From NCBI RefSeq assembly GCF_000772965.1, contig NZ_JPVQ01000029.1:1-41436 (forward strand): DNA of 41,436 nucleotides. The letters run 5' to 3'. The notes under the pieces were generated by a model. That model was not told where the DNA came from, did no database searches, and worked only from the letters and a program-made list of their open reading frames with translations. This document shows positions 26,967-35,733 of the stretch, in pieces. Source of the DNA: Ureibacillus massiliensis 4400831 = CIP 108448 = CCUG 49529 (GTDB lineage: Bacteria > Bacillota > Bacilli > Bacillales_A > Planococcaceae). A program made the translations under genes and the position numbers. The stretch's first letter is position 1. The number at the start of each line of letters is the position of its first letter.

Positions 26967-27341
26967 TTATTTATTTTTAAAATCCTCAATAATAGTTTTC
27001 ACCATCATTTGTATTTTCTCCTCATCAATTCCAAATACTAATGCTTCAGCGATTTGTGGTTTAATGTCTTCCATAATTCTTTGATAAATTGCTTCATCAA
27101 ATTTGTCATGTGTTGCTATTACTGCTCCTGATTTTGGGACGATTCGTATTACTCCTTTTTTCTCAAGTTCGTGATAGCTCTTGTTCACTGTGTGCATATT
27201 AACACCTAAATCTGCTGCAAAGGATCTAACAGAAGGAAGAGAATCACCTGGTAAAATTTCCCTTCTAACGATCCCTTGAATAATTTGATTTGTTAATTGT
27301 GTATAAATAGGAACTTCCGATTCTGGTTCTATACAGATCAT
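26967..27341 (-). CDS. GntR-family regulator, short YhcF type
   Basis: A DNA-binding repressor of about 124 residues. The N-terminal winged helix (about 1-75) includes PIYTQLTNQIIQGI, LPSVRSFAADLGVNMHTVNKSYHELEKKG and the wing. The C-terminus is only a short helical tail, as in the YtrA/YhcF subgroup. This group usually controls neighbouring membrane-protein or ABC-transporter genes. Start choice: ATG 27341 sits 8 nt after GGGGGTGA; ATG 27347 is also possible but too close. Three matching palindromes lie upstream, so autoregulation with the DUF1648 gene is likely. Confidence 0.88.
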   Translation of the reverse strand: MICIEPESEVPIYTQLTNQIIQGIVRREILPGDSLPSVRSFAADLGVNMHTVNKSYHELEKKGVIRIVPKSGAVIATHDKFDEAIYQRIMEDIKPQIAEALVFGIDEEKIQMMVKTIIEDFKNK

Positions 27342-27450
27342 CAACATTTCACCCCCAATTGCTGAATACCTTGCCTTTTTTTGAATTTAAGTAAAAAGCG
27401 GATAGTTTCGTCTATTTGAACATGCAGTATTTTTCTTATTAGATACCGTC

Positions 27451-27521
27451 TGTTCTATTATTTATAGAACAAATCTGTTCTATACACAGTATAACAAATC
27501 TGTTCTATTTATTCTAGAACA
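27451..27521 (-). promoter_or_regulatory. Three tandem operator-like palindromes upstream of gntR
   Basis: TGTTCTA-N7-TAGAACA occurs at 27451-27471 and 27501-27521, and TGTTCTA-N7-TATAACA at 27476-27496. The three 21-bp sites are separated by the same AATC tetranucleotide, giving a 25-bp period. Read on the minus strand, the changed base in the middle site creates an extended -10 (TG-T-TATACT, hexamer at 27488-27493). The promoter therefore lies inside the array, which suits repression by the GntR protein. Confidence 0.75.
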
Positions 27522-27647
27522 ATTTTTGTTTATTGCATTCTGAAATATTTTCATACTTTTTGTTTACTCTAATATAGGAAAAGAAAATGTTTATAATGGT
27601 TTTCGTTAAATTTTTCTATTTTCATCAAATATTTTGTAGAAAAGTAA

Positions 27648-27676
27648 TTGCTACGAAAAAAATAATTCTGTATAAT
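27648..27676 (+). promoter_or_regulatory. Promoter of the carboxyspermidine operon
   Basis: TTGCTA (27648-27653) and TATAAT (27671-27676) with an exact 17-nt spacer. The untranslated leader is then about 65 nt and ends in AAGGAGGT. Confidence 0.7.
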
Positions 27677-27748
27677 CTGTTTTATTGTGCAGATTGTGGT
27701 TAATCTCACAGAAACTATTAACTTTTCTCTTAAGGAGGTAATAAGGAA

Positions 27749-28975
27749 TTGGGTAAAGCATTGATTATTGGAGCTGGCGGTGTAGCTAGTGTTGTGGTAC
27801 ACAAATGTGTACAAAATTCAGAAGTGTTCGAGGAGATCATGATCGCTAGTCGAACAAAGTCAAAATGTGACGCTTTAAAGGAAAAATTAGACGGCGGTAA
27901 AACGATTATCCACACTGCTCAAGTGGATGCGGATAATGTGGACGAACTTATTGAATTAATCAATGGATTTAAACCAGATGTGGTAATTAATGTAGCTTTA
28001 CCATATCAAGATTTAACAATTATGGATGCATGTTTAGCTACAGGTGTGCATTACGTTGATACAGCAAACTACGAGCCACCTGAAACAGCTAAATTCGAAT
28101 ATAAATGGCAATGGGCTTATAAAGAAAAATTCGAAAAAGCAGGTCTGACTGCACTACTTGGTAGCGGATTTGACCCAGGTGTAACGGGTGTATTCTCAGC
28201 TTACGCATTGAAACATTACTTCGATGAAATTCATTACATCGATATTTTAGATGCAAATGCTGGTGATCACGGTTATCCTTTCGCAACAAACTTCAACCCT
28301 GAAATCAACATTCGTGAAATTACAGCAAATGGTCGTTACTGGAAAGAAGGTAAATGGGTAGAAACAGAACCTTTAGAATTTAAAGAAGTTTATAACTTCC
28401 CTGAAATTGGACCTAAAGATATGTACCTTCTATATCATGAAGAATTGGAATCTTTAGCAAAAAACATTAAAGGGATTAAACAAATTCGTTTCTGGATGAC
28501 TTTCTCACAAAAATATATTACACACTTAAACGTACTTGAAAACGTTGGTATGACTTCAATCGAACCAATTGAATTTGAGGGCAAAATGATCCAACCACTT
28601 CAATTCCTAAAGGCAGTTTTACCAGACCCGGCTTCACTAGGACCACGTACTAAAGGTAAAACAAACATTGGTTGTATTTTCCGTGGTGTTAAAGATGGTG
28701 AAGAAAAAACTTACTACGTTTACAATGTATGTGATCATGAAGAATGTTACCGTGAAGTTGGATCACAAGCAATTTCTTATACAACAGGTGTACCAGCTAT
28801 GATTGGTGCAATGCTAGTAATGAACGGAACTTGGCAAAAACCTGGAGTTTACAATGTAGAGGAATTTGATCCAGATCCATTCATGGAAGCATTAAATAAA
28901 TGGGGTCTTCCATGGCAAGAAAGCTTCAACCCTGATCTTCTAGACCTTGAATTAGACAAAGAAGAGGTAAAATAA
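27749..28975 (+). CDS. Carboxynorspermidine/carboxyspermidine synthase (dehydrogenase)
   Basis: A 408-residue saccharopine-dehydrogenase-family enzyme. It condenses aspartate semialdehyde with putrescine (or diaminopropane) and reduces the product with NAD(P)H to carboxyspermidine. The N-terminal ALIIGAGGVASVVVHKC is the Rossmann motif, and GSGFDPGVTGVFSAY and DANAGDHGYPFATNFNPEINIRE are typical of this subgroup rather than of lysine enzymes. The start is TTG at 27749, 9 nt after AAGGAGGT. The next gene, nspC, starts directly after the stop codon, which settles the role. Confidence 0.92.
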   Translation: MGKALIIGAGGVASVVVHKCVQNSEVFEEIMIASRTKSKCDALKEKLDGGKTIIHTAQVDADNVDELIELINGFKPDVVINVALPYQDLTIMDACLATGVHYVDTANYEPPETAKFEYKWQWAYKEKFEKAGLTALLGSGFDPGVTGVFSAYALKHYFDEIHYIDILDANAGDHGYPFATNFNPEINIREITANGRYWKEGKWVETEPLEFKEVYNFPEIGPKDMYLLYHEELESLAKNIKGIKQIRFWMTFSQKYITHLNVLENVGMTSIEPIEFEGKMIQPLQFLKAVLPDPASLGPRTKGKTNIGCIFRGVKDGEEKTYYVYNVCDHEECYREVGSQAISYTTGVPAMIGAMLVMNGTWQKPGVYNVEEFDPDPFMEALNKWGLPWQESFNPDLLDLELDKEEVK

Positions 28976-30115
28976 ATGAAGGCAATAGATTGGAAAGCTG
29001 TACCGTCTCCAAGCTATATTGTGGACGAGCGTTTACTTCGACGTAACTTAGAAATTTTAAAATCTGTACAAGATCGTACAGGTTGCGATATATTGCTAGC
29101 ACTAAAAGGATTTTCAATGTTTTCGACATTCCCAATGGTGCGCGAGTATTTAAAAGGAATTACATCTAGCTCTTTATTTGAAGCTCGTCTTGGTTACGAG
29201 GAGTTCGGTAAAGAAGTTCATGCCTATGCACCTGCATATGCTGAGCATGAAATTGACGAGTATTTAAAATATGTTGATCATATTGTGTTCAACTCCTTTG
29301 ACCAATTAAATAAGTACAAAGAAAAAGTACAAAGCTTAGATAAGCACGTTTCAATTGGATTACGTGTAAACCCTGGTTACTCAGAGGTTGAAACAGAACT
29401 TTATGATCCATGTGCATTAAATTCTCGTTTAGGAATTCCATTCGAACAATTCCGTCCAGATGAATTAGATGGCGTTGAGGGAATCCATTTCCATGCAATG
29501 TGTGAACAAAACTCAGATGTGCTTGAACGTATTATTCCTCATTTCGAAGAAAAATACGGACCTTATTTACATCAAATGAAATGGGTAAACTTTGGTGGTG
29601 GTCACCATATTACTCGCCCTGATTATGATGTAGATAAATTAGTGAATATTATTAACTATATTAAAAAGAAATATGATGTACATGTTATTTTAGAGCCAGG
29701 AGAAGCAATTGCTTTAAACACTGGATACTTAGTGACAACTGTTCTTGATGTTGTAAAAAACGGAATGGAAATTGCCATTTTAGATACTTCTGCAACATGC
29801 CATATGCCAGATGTATTAGAAATGCCTTACCGTCCACAAATTATCGGTGCAAGTACACCAAATGACAAAGCCCATACGTATCGTTTAGGTGGGATGACTT
29901 GTTTAGCTGGAGACGTTATCGGTGACTATTCATTTGATACACCTTTAAAAGCTGGGGATAAAATTGTCTTTACAGATATGGCACACTACACAATGGTAAA
30001 AAACCATATGTTCAACGGTGTCAACCTACCAAGCATCTGCTTATATAACGAAGAAGAAGGCGTTAAGGTAGTCCGTCAATTCGGCTATGAAGATTACAGA
30101 AATAGACTCTCTTAA
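28976..30115 (+). CDS. nspC: Carboxynorspermidine/carboxyspermidine decarboxylase
   Basis: A 379-residue fold-III PLP decarboxylase that converts carboxyspermidine to spermidine (or the nor-compound to norspermidine). The PLP lysine is K44 in LALKGFSMF, and EPGEAIALNTGYL and the cysteine in GGMTCLAGD form the dimer-interface active site. The ATG immediately follows the synthase stop codon, so the two are coupled. The pair gives a spermidine route independent of decarboxylated SAM. Which polyamine is made depends on the diamine available. Confidence 0.94.
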   Translation: MKAIDWKAVPSPSYIVDERLLRRNLEILKSVQDRTGCDILLALKGFSMFSTFPMVREYLKGITSSSLFEARLGYEEFGKEVHAYAPAYAEHEIDEYLKYVDHIVFNSFDQLNKYKEKVQSLDKHVSIGLRVNPGYSEVETELYDPCALNSRLGIPFEQFRPDELDGVEGIHFHAMCEQNSDVLERIIPHFEEKYGPYLHQMKWVNFGGGHHITRPDYDVDKLVNIINYIKKKYDVHVILEPGEAIALNTGYLVTTVLDVVKNGMEIAILDTSATCHMPDVLEMPYRPQIIGASTPNDKAHTYRLGGMTCLAGDVIGDYSFDTPLKAGDKIVFTDMAHYTMVKNHMFNGVNLPSICLYNEEEGVKVVRQFGYEDYRNRLS

Positions 30116-30122
30116 TTCAATC

Positions 30123-30160
30123 AACTTTGCGTGAGGACAATTCTTCCCGCAAAGTTTTTT
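30123..30160 (+). terminator. Terminator after nspC
   Basis: AACTTTGCG and CGCAAAGTT form a 9-bp stem followed by TTTT. Confidence 0.88.
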
Positions 30161-30224
30161 ATTTTTCATTCGATATTTAAGAAACCTTTTACATTTATAA
30201 TGATTATTGCTCTTTAATAAAAAA

Positions 30225-30249
30225 GGTAGGGAGATTACTCTTCCCTACC
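30225..30249 (-). terminator. Terminator overlapping the end of the MFS gene
   Basis: GGTAGGGA..TCCCTACC forms a tight stem followed on the minus strand by T6. The MFS stop codon is in its loop region, so the hairpin begins inside the coding sequence. Confidence 0.8.
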
Positions 30250-31422
30250 GACTAATTTTAAAGGTGTAAATCCTTTTCCAAATAATAAAACAATAATAAA
30301 TACAGCATATAGAATTGTTGCAATAAATAATAGGAAGCTAATGGAATCAACCAATTGTAAAAATAGTCCACCAACAAATGGTCCCATCAAGCTACCTAGA
30401 CTAAAGAAAATTCCACAAAGTAAATTTCCTGTTGGTAATAATTCCTTTGGCGTTAACTCTGCCATATAAGTAATGCCTAATGAAAAAGTAGAACCTAAAG
30501 ACATACCACAAATAAAAAATACAACACCAATTAATATTTCTGAGAACTCTAAAAAGCTTCCGATACCAAAACAAGCCGAACCGATAAATAATGCATATAA
30601 TAATAATTTTCTTCTACCAATCGTATCTCCCAATACGCCTAATGGAATTTGTGTAATAATACCACCTATAGAAAAGGCAGATATAATTATAGACACCATC
30701 GAAACATCATATTCCATTCTTAATGCATAAATTGGGAACAATGCGTTAAGGGATGTTTCTAATACTCCATAAACAAGAGGAGGTAAAAAGGCAATCCACG
30801 CATATTTAAATGATAATTTATATCTAGTAATACTATTTGCCTCTTTTGCATCTCCTTGAAGAACATCTGGATGTTCATTACGGATAAAAAATATTAATGA
30901 CCAAGCAATTAAGCAAAAAATAGAAGAAATTATAAATGGAAATGCTTCAGATACATTCACTAAAGGAACCATTAACGGACCAACCGCAAAACCAACACCA
31001 AAGGATAATCCATATATGGACATACTCTTCCCTAAGCTGCCATGAGGTGTTGAGCTTGTTAGCCAGGTTTGTGTTGAAAAGTGAAGACAATGATCACCAA
31101 TACCAATTAATAACCTTAAAACAAACCAAAATAACACGTGTTTCCATAATGGAAACAGCAATAAAGAGACAAAAACTAACGCACCGCCGAATATAATAAT
31201 TGGTTTATAACCAAATTTTCTTAAAGGCTGTTCGATAAAAGGAGATATTAATAATGTCCCAATATATAAGCCTGTTGCATTAAGACCATTTAAAGTCGAA
31301 GATACTCCATCCGTTTCAAAAATGATGGATATAAGCGGTAACAACATTCCTTGAGAAAAACCTGAAATTGATACAATTGCTATCAATATCCAAAATCTCA
31401 CTTTTTCGTATCTCTCTATCAT
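30235..31422 (-). CDS. MFS transporter (12-helix exporter type)
   Basis: A 395-residue major facilitator. It has the motif A-like loop GDTIGRRKLL between helices 8 and 9, and GIGDHCLHFSTQTWL in helix 4 with the following SLGKSMSIYG. It resembles Bacillus efflux-type permeases such as YfkF, but I cannot name the substrate. I chose the ATG at 31422 because GGAGG lies 8-9 nt before it; the TTG at 31443 falls upstream of that site. Confidence 0.83.
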   Translation of the reverse strand: MIERYEKVRFWILIAIVSISGFSQGMLLPLISIIFETDGVSSTLNGLNATGLYIGTLLISPFIEQPLRKFGYKPIIIFGGALVFVSLLLFPLWKHVLFWFVLRLLIGIGDHCLHFSTQTWLTSSTPHGSLGKSMSIYGLSFGVGFAVGPLMVPLVNVSEAFPFIISSIFCLIAWSLIFFIRNEHPDVLQGDAKEANSITRYKLSFKYAWIAFLPPLVYGVLETSLNALFPIYALRMEYDVSMVSIIISAFSIGGIITQIPLGVLGDTIGRRKLLLYALFIGSACFGIGSFLEFSEILIGVVFFICGMSLGSTFSLGITYMAELTPKELLPTGNLLCGIFFSLGSLMGPFVGGLFLQLVDSISFLLFIATILYAVFIIVLLFGKGFTPLKLVGREE

Positions 31423-31594
31423 ACTGTGAGTCCTCCGAGACAACCACTTTATTTTTACGTAAATATGTTAACATAATCCAATTCATTTTCCTTCAAATAA
31501 TTTTACAAATATATTCTTTTTTCTAAATGAATACTCTTTCATACTCTTGGAACATGCTATAATTGTCATTGTAAAACTTACAAGAGGTGAAATC

Positions 31595-31789
31595 ATGTCA
31601 AACCCCATTACAGATAAAGACCAACAGTTAAACTATTTAAAAGAAAGACTTCAAATTTTTGTGGAAGTTTTAGATGCAATTGATCCTGAAACTACAAGTG
31701 TTGAAGACATTGACCGACTAATTCAAATCATCGATGACGTAGAAGAAAAGATGGACCAATTCAATCATCGTGATAAATTAGTTGATTAA
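31595..31789 (+). CDS. SE1561 family small protein
   Basis: A 64-residue acidic protein, helical throughout (QQLNYLKERLQIFVEVLDAI, VEDIDRLIQIIDDVEEKMDQ). It resembles the uncharacterised SE1561 family of staphylococci and bacilli. No function is known. The ATG at 31595 has AAGAGGTGA upstream, and a TATAAT lies near 31560. It is monocistronic, with its own terminator. Confidence 0.8.
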   Translation: MSNPITDKDQQLNYLKERLQIFVEVLDAIDPETTSVEDIDRLIQIIDDVEEKMDQFNHRDKLVD

Positions 31790-31820
31790 TTAACTTTTTA
31801 ATATATCTAAAAGATAATTA

Positions 31821-31854
31821 GAGGCCTATTCAAATATTTTTTTGAACGGGCCTC
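31821..31854 (+). terminator. Terminator after the SE1561 gene
   Basis: GAGGCC..TTCAAA pairs with TTTGAA..GGCCTC, followed by a short T-containing tail. Confidence 0.75.
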
Positions 31855-31964
31855 TTATGTTTATTTACCTCCAAACTTAATCTACTACTCTTTTTTTCGT
31901 AGTTTCAAAAAGGTATAATGTTCTTGGAAATTAATTTTTAAATTTTTTGGGGGGTATATATTCA

Positions 31965-33515
31965 ATGTCACAAGTGGCAACATCTTATTTACAAGCTCTT
32001 GAGAAGAGTATTTACGATTTAGTAAGTGAAACATCTACAAACTTACCTACTGATGTACGTCGTGCTATTAAAAAGGCGAAAGAAGCTGAAAATGCTGGCA
32101 CTCGTGCTGCAATGAGTTTAGACACTATTACAAATAATATTGTGATGGCTGAAGACAACGTATCTCCAATTTGCCAAGATACAGGCCTTCCTACTTTTAA
32201 AGTAAAAACTCCTGTTGGCGTTAATCAATTAGAAATTAAAGCAGCAATTAAAAATGCAATTGTACAAGCTACTAAAGACGCTAAATTACGTCCTAACTCA
32301 GTTGACTCATTAACTGGTAAAAACAGTGGGGATAACCTTGGTGAAGGCGTGCCTGTTGTTAAATTTGAACAATGGGAAAAAGACTATATTGAAATGAAAC
32401 TAATTCTTAAAGGTGGCGGTTGTGAAAACAAAAATATTCAATACAGCCTACCTTGTGAATTAGAAGGTCTTGGTCGTGCAGGTCGTGATCTTGATGGAAT
32501 TCGAAAATGTATTCTTCACTCAGTATGGCAATCACAAGGACAAGGATGTTCAGCAGGCTTTATCGGTGTTGGTATCGGTGGTGATCGTTCTTCAGGTTAT
32601 GACCTTGCGAAGGAACAATTATTCCGTCATGTTGATGATGTAAATCCAAACCCTGATTTAGCAAAATTAGAAGAATATATTGTTGAAAAAGCGAATACTT
32701 TTGGCATTGGTACAATGGGCTTCGGTGGAGAAGCAACTTTACTTGGTTGTAAAATTGGTGTAATGCACCGTATCCCAGCTTCATTCTATGTATCTGTTGC
32801 TTACAACTGTTGGGCATATCGTCGTATGGCAGTAAATATCGACCCTGCAACTGGTGAAATTACGAAATGGCATTATCAAGAAGGCGAGAGAGTCACATTT
32901 AAAGACGAGCCAAAAACAGAAGTAAAATCAGATAGTAAAGTAGTAGAATTACGCGCACCTATTACTGAAGAGCAAATCCGTGAACTTAAAGTTGGTGACG
33001 TAGTTAAAATTAGCGGTCGCATGTACACTGGTCGTGACGCAATCCACCACCATTTAATGAGTCACGATGCTCCAGTTGATTTAAATGGACATATTATTTA
33101 CCATTGTGGTCCTGTTATGGCAAAAGACGAGAATGACAACTGGACAGTAAAAGCAGCTGGACCAACTACGTCTATCCGTGAGGAGCCATATCAAGGGGAC
33201 ATTATGAAAAAATTCGGTATCCGTGCTGTAATCGGAAAAGGCGGTATGGGACCAAAAACCCTTGCCGCTCTTAAAGAACATGGTGGCGTTTACTTAAATG
33301 CGATCGGTGGAGCTGCACAATACTATGCTGATTGTATTAAATCAGTCGATGGTGTTGATTTACAGGAATTCGGAATTCCTGAAGCTATGTGGCATTTAAC
33401 AGTAGAAGACTTCACAGCAGTAGTTACAATGGATTCTCACGGTAACTCTTTACACGCGGATGTTGAAAAATCTTCTTTAGAAAAATTAGCTCAATACGCT
33501 GAACGAGTATTTTAA
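31965..33515 (+). CDS. Class I fumarate hydratase (4Fe-4S)
   Basis: A 516-residue single-chain iron-sulfur fumarase catalysing fumarate to malate in the TCA cycle. Cluster cysteines are in SPICQDTG (C70), GGCENKN and LLGCKIG. GIGGDRSSGYDLAKEQL, the VSVAYNCWAYRR stretch and GKGGMGPKT in the C-terminal beta domain are family signatures. It is oxygen- and peroxide-sensitive by class. The ATG at 31965 follows GGGGGGT; the upstream TTG overlaps that site. B. subtilis instead uses the class II enzyme FumC (CitG); whether that is also present here cannot be seen. Confidence 0.95.
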   Translation: MSQVATSYLQALEKSIYDLVSETSTNLPTDVRRAIKKAKEAENAGTRAAMSLDTITNNIVMAEDNVSPICQDTGLPTFKVKTPVGVNQLEIKAAIKNAIVQATKDAKLRPNSVDSLTGKNSGDNLGEGVPVVKFEQWEKDYIEMKLILKGGGCENKNIQYSLPCELEGLGRAGRDLDGIRKCILHSVWQSQGQGCSAGFIGVGIGGDRSSGYDLAKEQLFRHVDDVNPNPDLAKLEEYIVEKANTFGIGTMGFGGEATLLGCKIGVMHRIPASFYVSVAYNCWAYRRMAVNIDPATGEITKWHYQEGERVTFKDEPKTEVKSDSKVVELRAPITEEQIRELKVGDVVKISGRMYTGRDAIHHHLMSHDAPVDLNGHIIYHCGPVMAKDENDNWTVKAAGPTTSIREEPYQGDIMKKFGIRAVIGKGGMGPKTLAALKEHGGVYLNAIGGAAQYYADCIKSVDGVDLQEFGIPEAMWHLTVEDFTAVVTMDSHGNSLHADVEKSSLEKLAQYAERVF

Positions 33516-33537
33516 TTTAAAAGTTAGTTTTGATAGT

Positions 33538-33576
33538 GACTCAAATGATTGTTAAGCAATCATTTGAGTCTTTTTT
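33538..33576 (+). terminator. Terminator after the fumarase gene
   Basis: GACTCAAATGATTG and CAATCATTTGAGTC form a perfect 14-bp stem followed by T6. Confidence 0.93.
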
Positions 33577-33651
33577 ATTTTTTCAATTAAAGAGTCATTA
33601 GTCTTACATTTCTCCTTTTAATTGCATTTCTAAAAATATAAATCAATCACG

Positions 33652-33688
33652 TTTACAAATAAGGTGCCCTATATTATAATAATTATAA
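33652..33688 (+). promoter_or_regulatory. pfeT promoter overlapped by a perfect PerR box
   Basis: TTTACA (33652-33657), a 17-nt spacer and TATAAT (33675-33680). TTATAATAATTATAA (33674-33688) equals the PerR consensus 7-1-7 palindrome and covers the -10, so bound PerR should block transcription. Peroxide would release it. Confidence 0.82.
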
Positions 33689-33723
33689 ATTAGTAATTAA
33701 TTTTATTTATAACATAGAACAAA

Positions 33724-33776
33724 TGAGAATCATTATTAGTTAAATAGTAGTTATATGAAAGTGATTTTCATTATCA
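33724..33776 (+). promoter_or_regulatory. Two Fur-like boxes in the pfeT leader
   Basis: TGAGAATCATTATTA (33724-33738) differs from the Fur consensus TGATAATNATTATCA at two positions. TGATTTTCATTATCA (33762-33776) also differs at two. Both lie downstream of the expected start site. Fur acts on pfeT in B. subtilis (reported as an activator), so iron control is plausible, but the downstream position fits repression better. Confidence 0.5.
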
Positions 33777-33789
33777 AAAGGAGAATATC

Positions 33790-35694
33790 ATGGATATTTC
33801 TAATCGAGAAAATGATAATCTAATTGAGAATTTAAAAATTCATAGTGAACTAATTGCTGCCCTTCTTTCAGGGGTTATTATACTTTTTGCTTGGCGTATG
33901 GAAGCTGGAGGTTTAACTACCGCTGCGGTACTTGCTTATTTGACCGCTTTTATCATTGGTGGATATGCCAAAGCAAGAGAAGGTATTGAGGATACCATTC
34001 AACATAAAAGTCTAAATGTTGAATTGTTAATGGTATTAGCTGCAATTGGTTCCGCTATTATCGGTTATTGGACAGAAGGGGCTATCCTTATTTTCATTTT
34101 CGCTGTAAGTGGCGCCCTTGAAACCTACGCGATGAATAAAAGTAAAAGAGAAATTTCTGCATTAATGAAATTACAGCCAGAGGAAGCATGGCTTGTTCGT
34201 GGTTCATTTGAGCCTATGAAGGTACCTGTCTCATCTTTATCTGTTGGCGATCATTTACTTATTAAGCCTGGTGAGCGAATACCAGCTGATGGTCAGATTA
34301 TAAAGGGCACTTCTTCAATTGATGAATCTGCAATTAGTGGCGAATCCATGCCTGTAACAAAAGGAATTGGTGATCATGTCTTTGCAGGTACTGTAAATTT
34401 AAACGGAACCATCACCATTAATATGGAAAAACCTAATTCAGAAACACTGTTTCAAAAAATCATTACACTAGTTCAATCAGCGCAAAGCGAAAAATCTCCT
34501 TCTCAGCAATTTATCGAACGTTTTGAAGGTAATTACGTTAAATTTGTTTTAATTGCCGTTGGACTAATGATGTTCATGCCACACTTTTTATTAGGTTGGG
34601 ATTGGAATACAACATTTTACCGTGCTATGGTACTGTTAGTTGTCGCTTCTCCATGTGCCCTTGTAGCATCAATTATGCCAGCTACACTTGCTGCCATCTC
34701 TAACGGTGCAAAAAACGGCATTCTATTAAAAGGCGGCATTCATCTAGAACATTTAAGTGTTATCAAGTTATTAGCTATTGATAAAACTGGCACTTTAACT
34801 GTTGGCTCACCAGTGGTTACTGATGTTATTGCAAGAGAAGACTTGTCAGAACAAGAAGCACTTTCTGTTCTTGCATCTATTGAAGCTCAATCGAATCATC
34901 CATTAGCACAGTCTATTACAAAGTATGCTAATGAACGAAACATTCAAACTAATCAAGGCATTGATATTGAAGATGTACCTGGATGGGGAATAAAAGCAAA
35001 GATAAACAATAAATCCTATGTCGTTGGAAAACCGGATTTTGTTGGAAGTGAAGCTGCAAAAGAGTTTAGTAATCAAGCACTTTCAACATTAGCTGAAGAA
35101 GGTAAAACTGTCATATTTATGAAAGATGACAAAGGCATAGCTTTACTTGTTGCACTGAAGGATACCGTTCGAGATGAAGCAAAGATAGCTATTAAACAGT
35201 TAAAAGAACTTGGTATTACAGTTGCAATGCTTACAGGAGATAACGAGAAGACCGCAAAAACAATTGCAGCTGAAGCGGGTGTTACGGAGTATATTGCTAA
35301 CTGTTTACCTGAAACAAAAGTGGACCATGTTAAAAAATATTTAAATGATTATAAATATGTTGGTATGGTTGGTGATGGTATTAATGATGCTCCAGCACTT
35401 GCTACTGCAACAGTCGGTATTGCGATGGGCGGCGGGACTGATGTCGCTTTAGAAACTTCCGACATGGTGTTAATAAAAAATGATTTATCGAAAATTGCTT
35501 ATGCAGTTCGATTATCCAGAAAAATGCAAAGAATTGTAAAACAAAACATCATTTTTTCAATTTCCGTCATTGCCTTATTAATCATTTCTAACTTTTTACA
35601 GGCTGTTGACTTACCATTTGGTGTAATTGGACATGAAGGAAGTACCATCTTAGTAATTTTAAATGGATTACGTTTATTGAATAGAAATCTTTAG
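33790..35694 (+). CDS. pfeT: P1B-4 metal-efflux ATPase, PfeT/ZosA type (Fe2+ export)
   Basis: A 634-residue P-type ATPase. The SPC motif (287-289) in the metal-binding helix, and HEGST in the last helix, mark the P1B-4 subgroup that exports Fe2+, Zn2+ or Co2+. The phosphorylated aspartate is D331 in DKTGTLT; SGES and GDGINDAPAL are intact. There is no N-terminal CxxC metal-binding domain, unlike CadA or CopA. The PerR box on its promoter favours iron export under peroxide stress, as with B. subtilis PfeT. AAAGGAG precedes the ATG. Confidence 0.92.
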   Translation: MDISNRENDNLIENLKIHSELIAALLSGVIILFAWRMEAGGLTTAAVLAYLTAFIIGGYAKAREGIEDTIQHKSLNVELLMVLAAIGSAIIGYWTEGAILIFIFAVSGALETYAMNKSKREISALMKLQPEEAWLVRGSFEPMKVPVSSLSVGDHLLIKPGERIPADGQIIKGTSSIDESAISGESMPVTKGIGDHVFAGTVNLNGTITINMEKPNSETLFQKIITLVQSAQSEKSPSQQFIERFEGNYVKFVLIAVGLMMFMPHFLLGWDWNTTFYRAMVLLVVASPCALVASIMPATLAAISNGAKNGILLKGGIHLEHLSVIKLLAIDKTGTLTVGSPVVTDVIAREDLSEQEALSVLASIEAQSNHPLAQSITKYANERNIQTNQGIDIEDVPGWGIKAKINNKSYVVGKPDFVGSEAAKEFSNQALSTLAEEGKTVIFMKDDKGIALLVALKDTVRDEAKIAIKQLKELGITVAMLTGDNEKTAKTIAAEAGVTEYIANCLPETKVDHVKKYLNDYKYVGMVGDGINDAPALATATVGIAMGGGTDVALETSDMVLIKNDLSKIAYAVRLSRKMQRIVKQNIIFSISVIALLIISNFLQAVDLPFGVIGHEGSTILVILNGLRLLNRNL

Positions 35695-35700
35695 AAATAA

Positions 35701-35733
35701 AAAGCTTTCGCCCAAATTAGGAGCGAAAGCTTT
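35701..35733. terminator. Bidirectional terminator between pfeT and yfkH
   Basis: AAAGCTTTCGC and GCGAAAGCTTT form a perfect 11-bp stem with T/A runs on both sides. Confidence 0.9.

Noticed and set aside
30195..30209. TTATAATGATTATTG, close to a PerR/Fur box
   Set aside because: It lies between the terminators of two convergent genes, with no promoter to control. Such AT-rich matches occur by chance.
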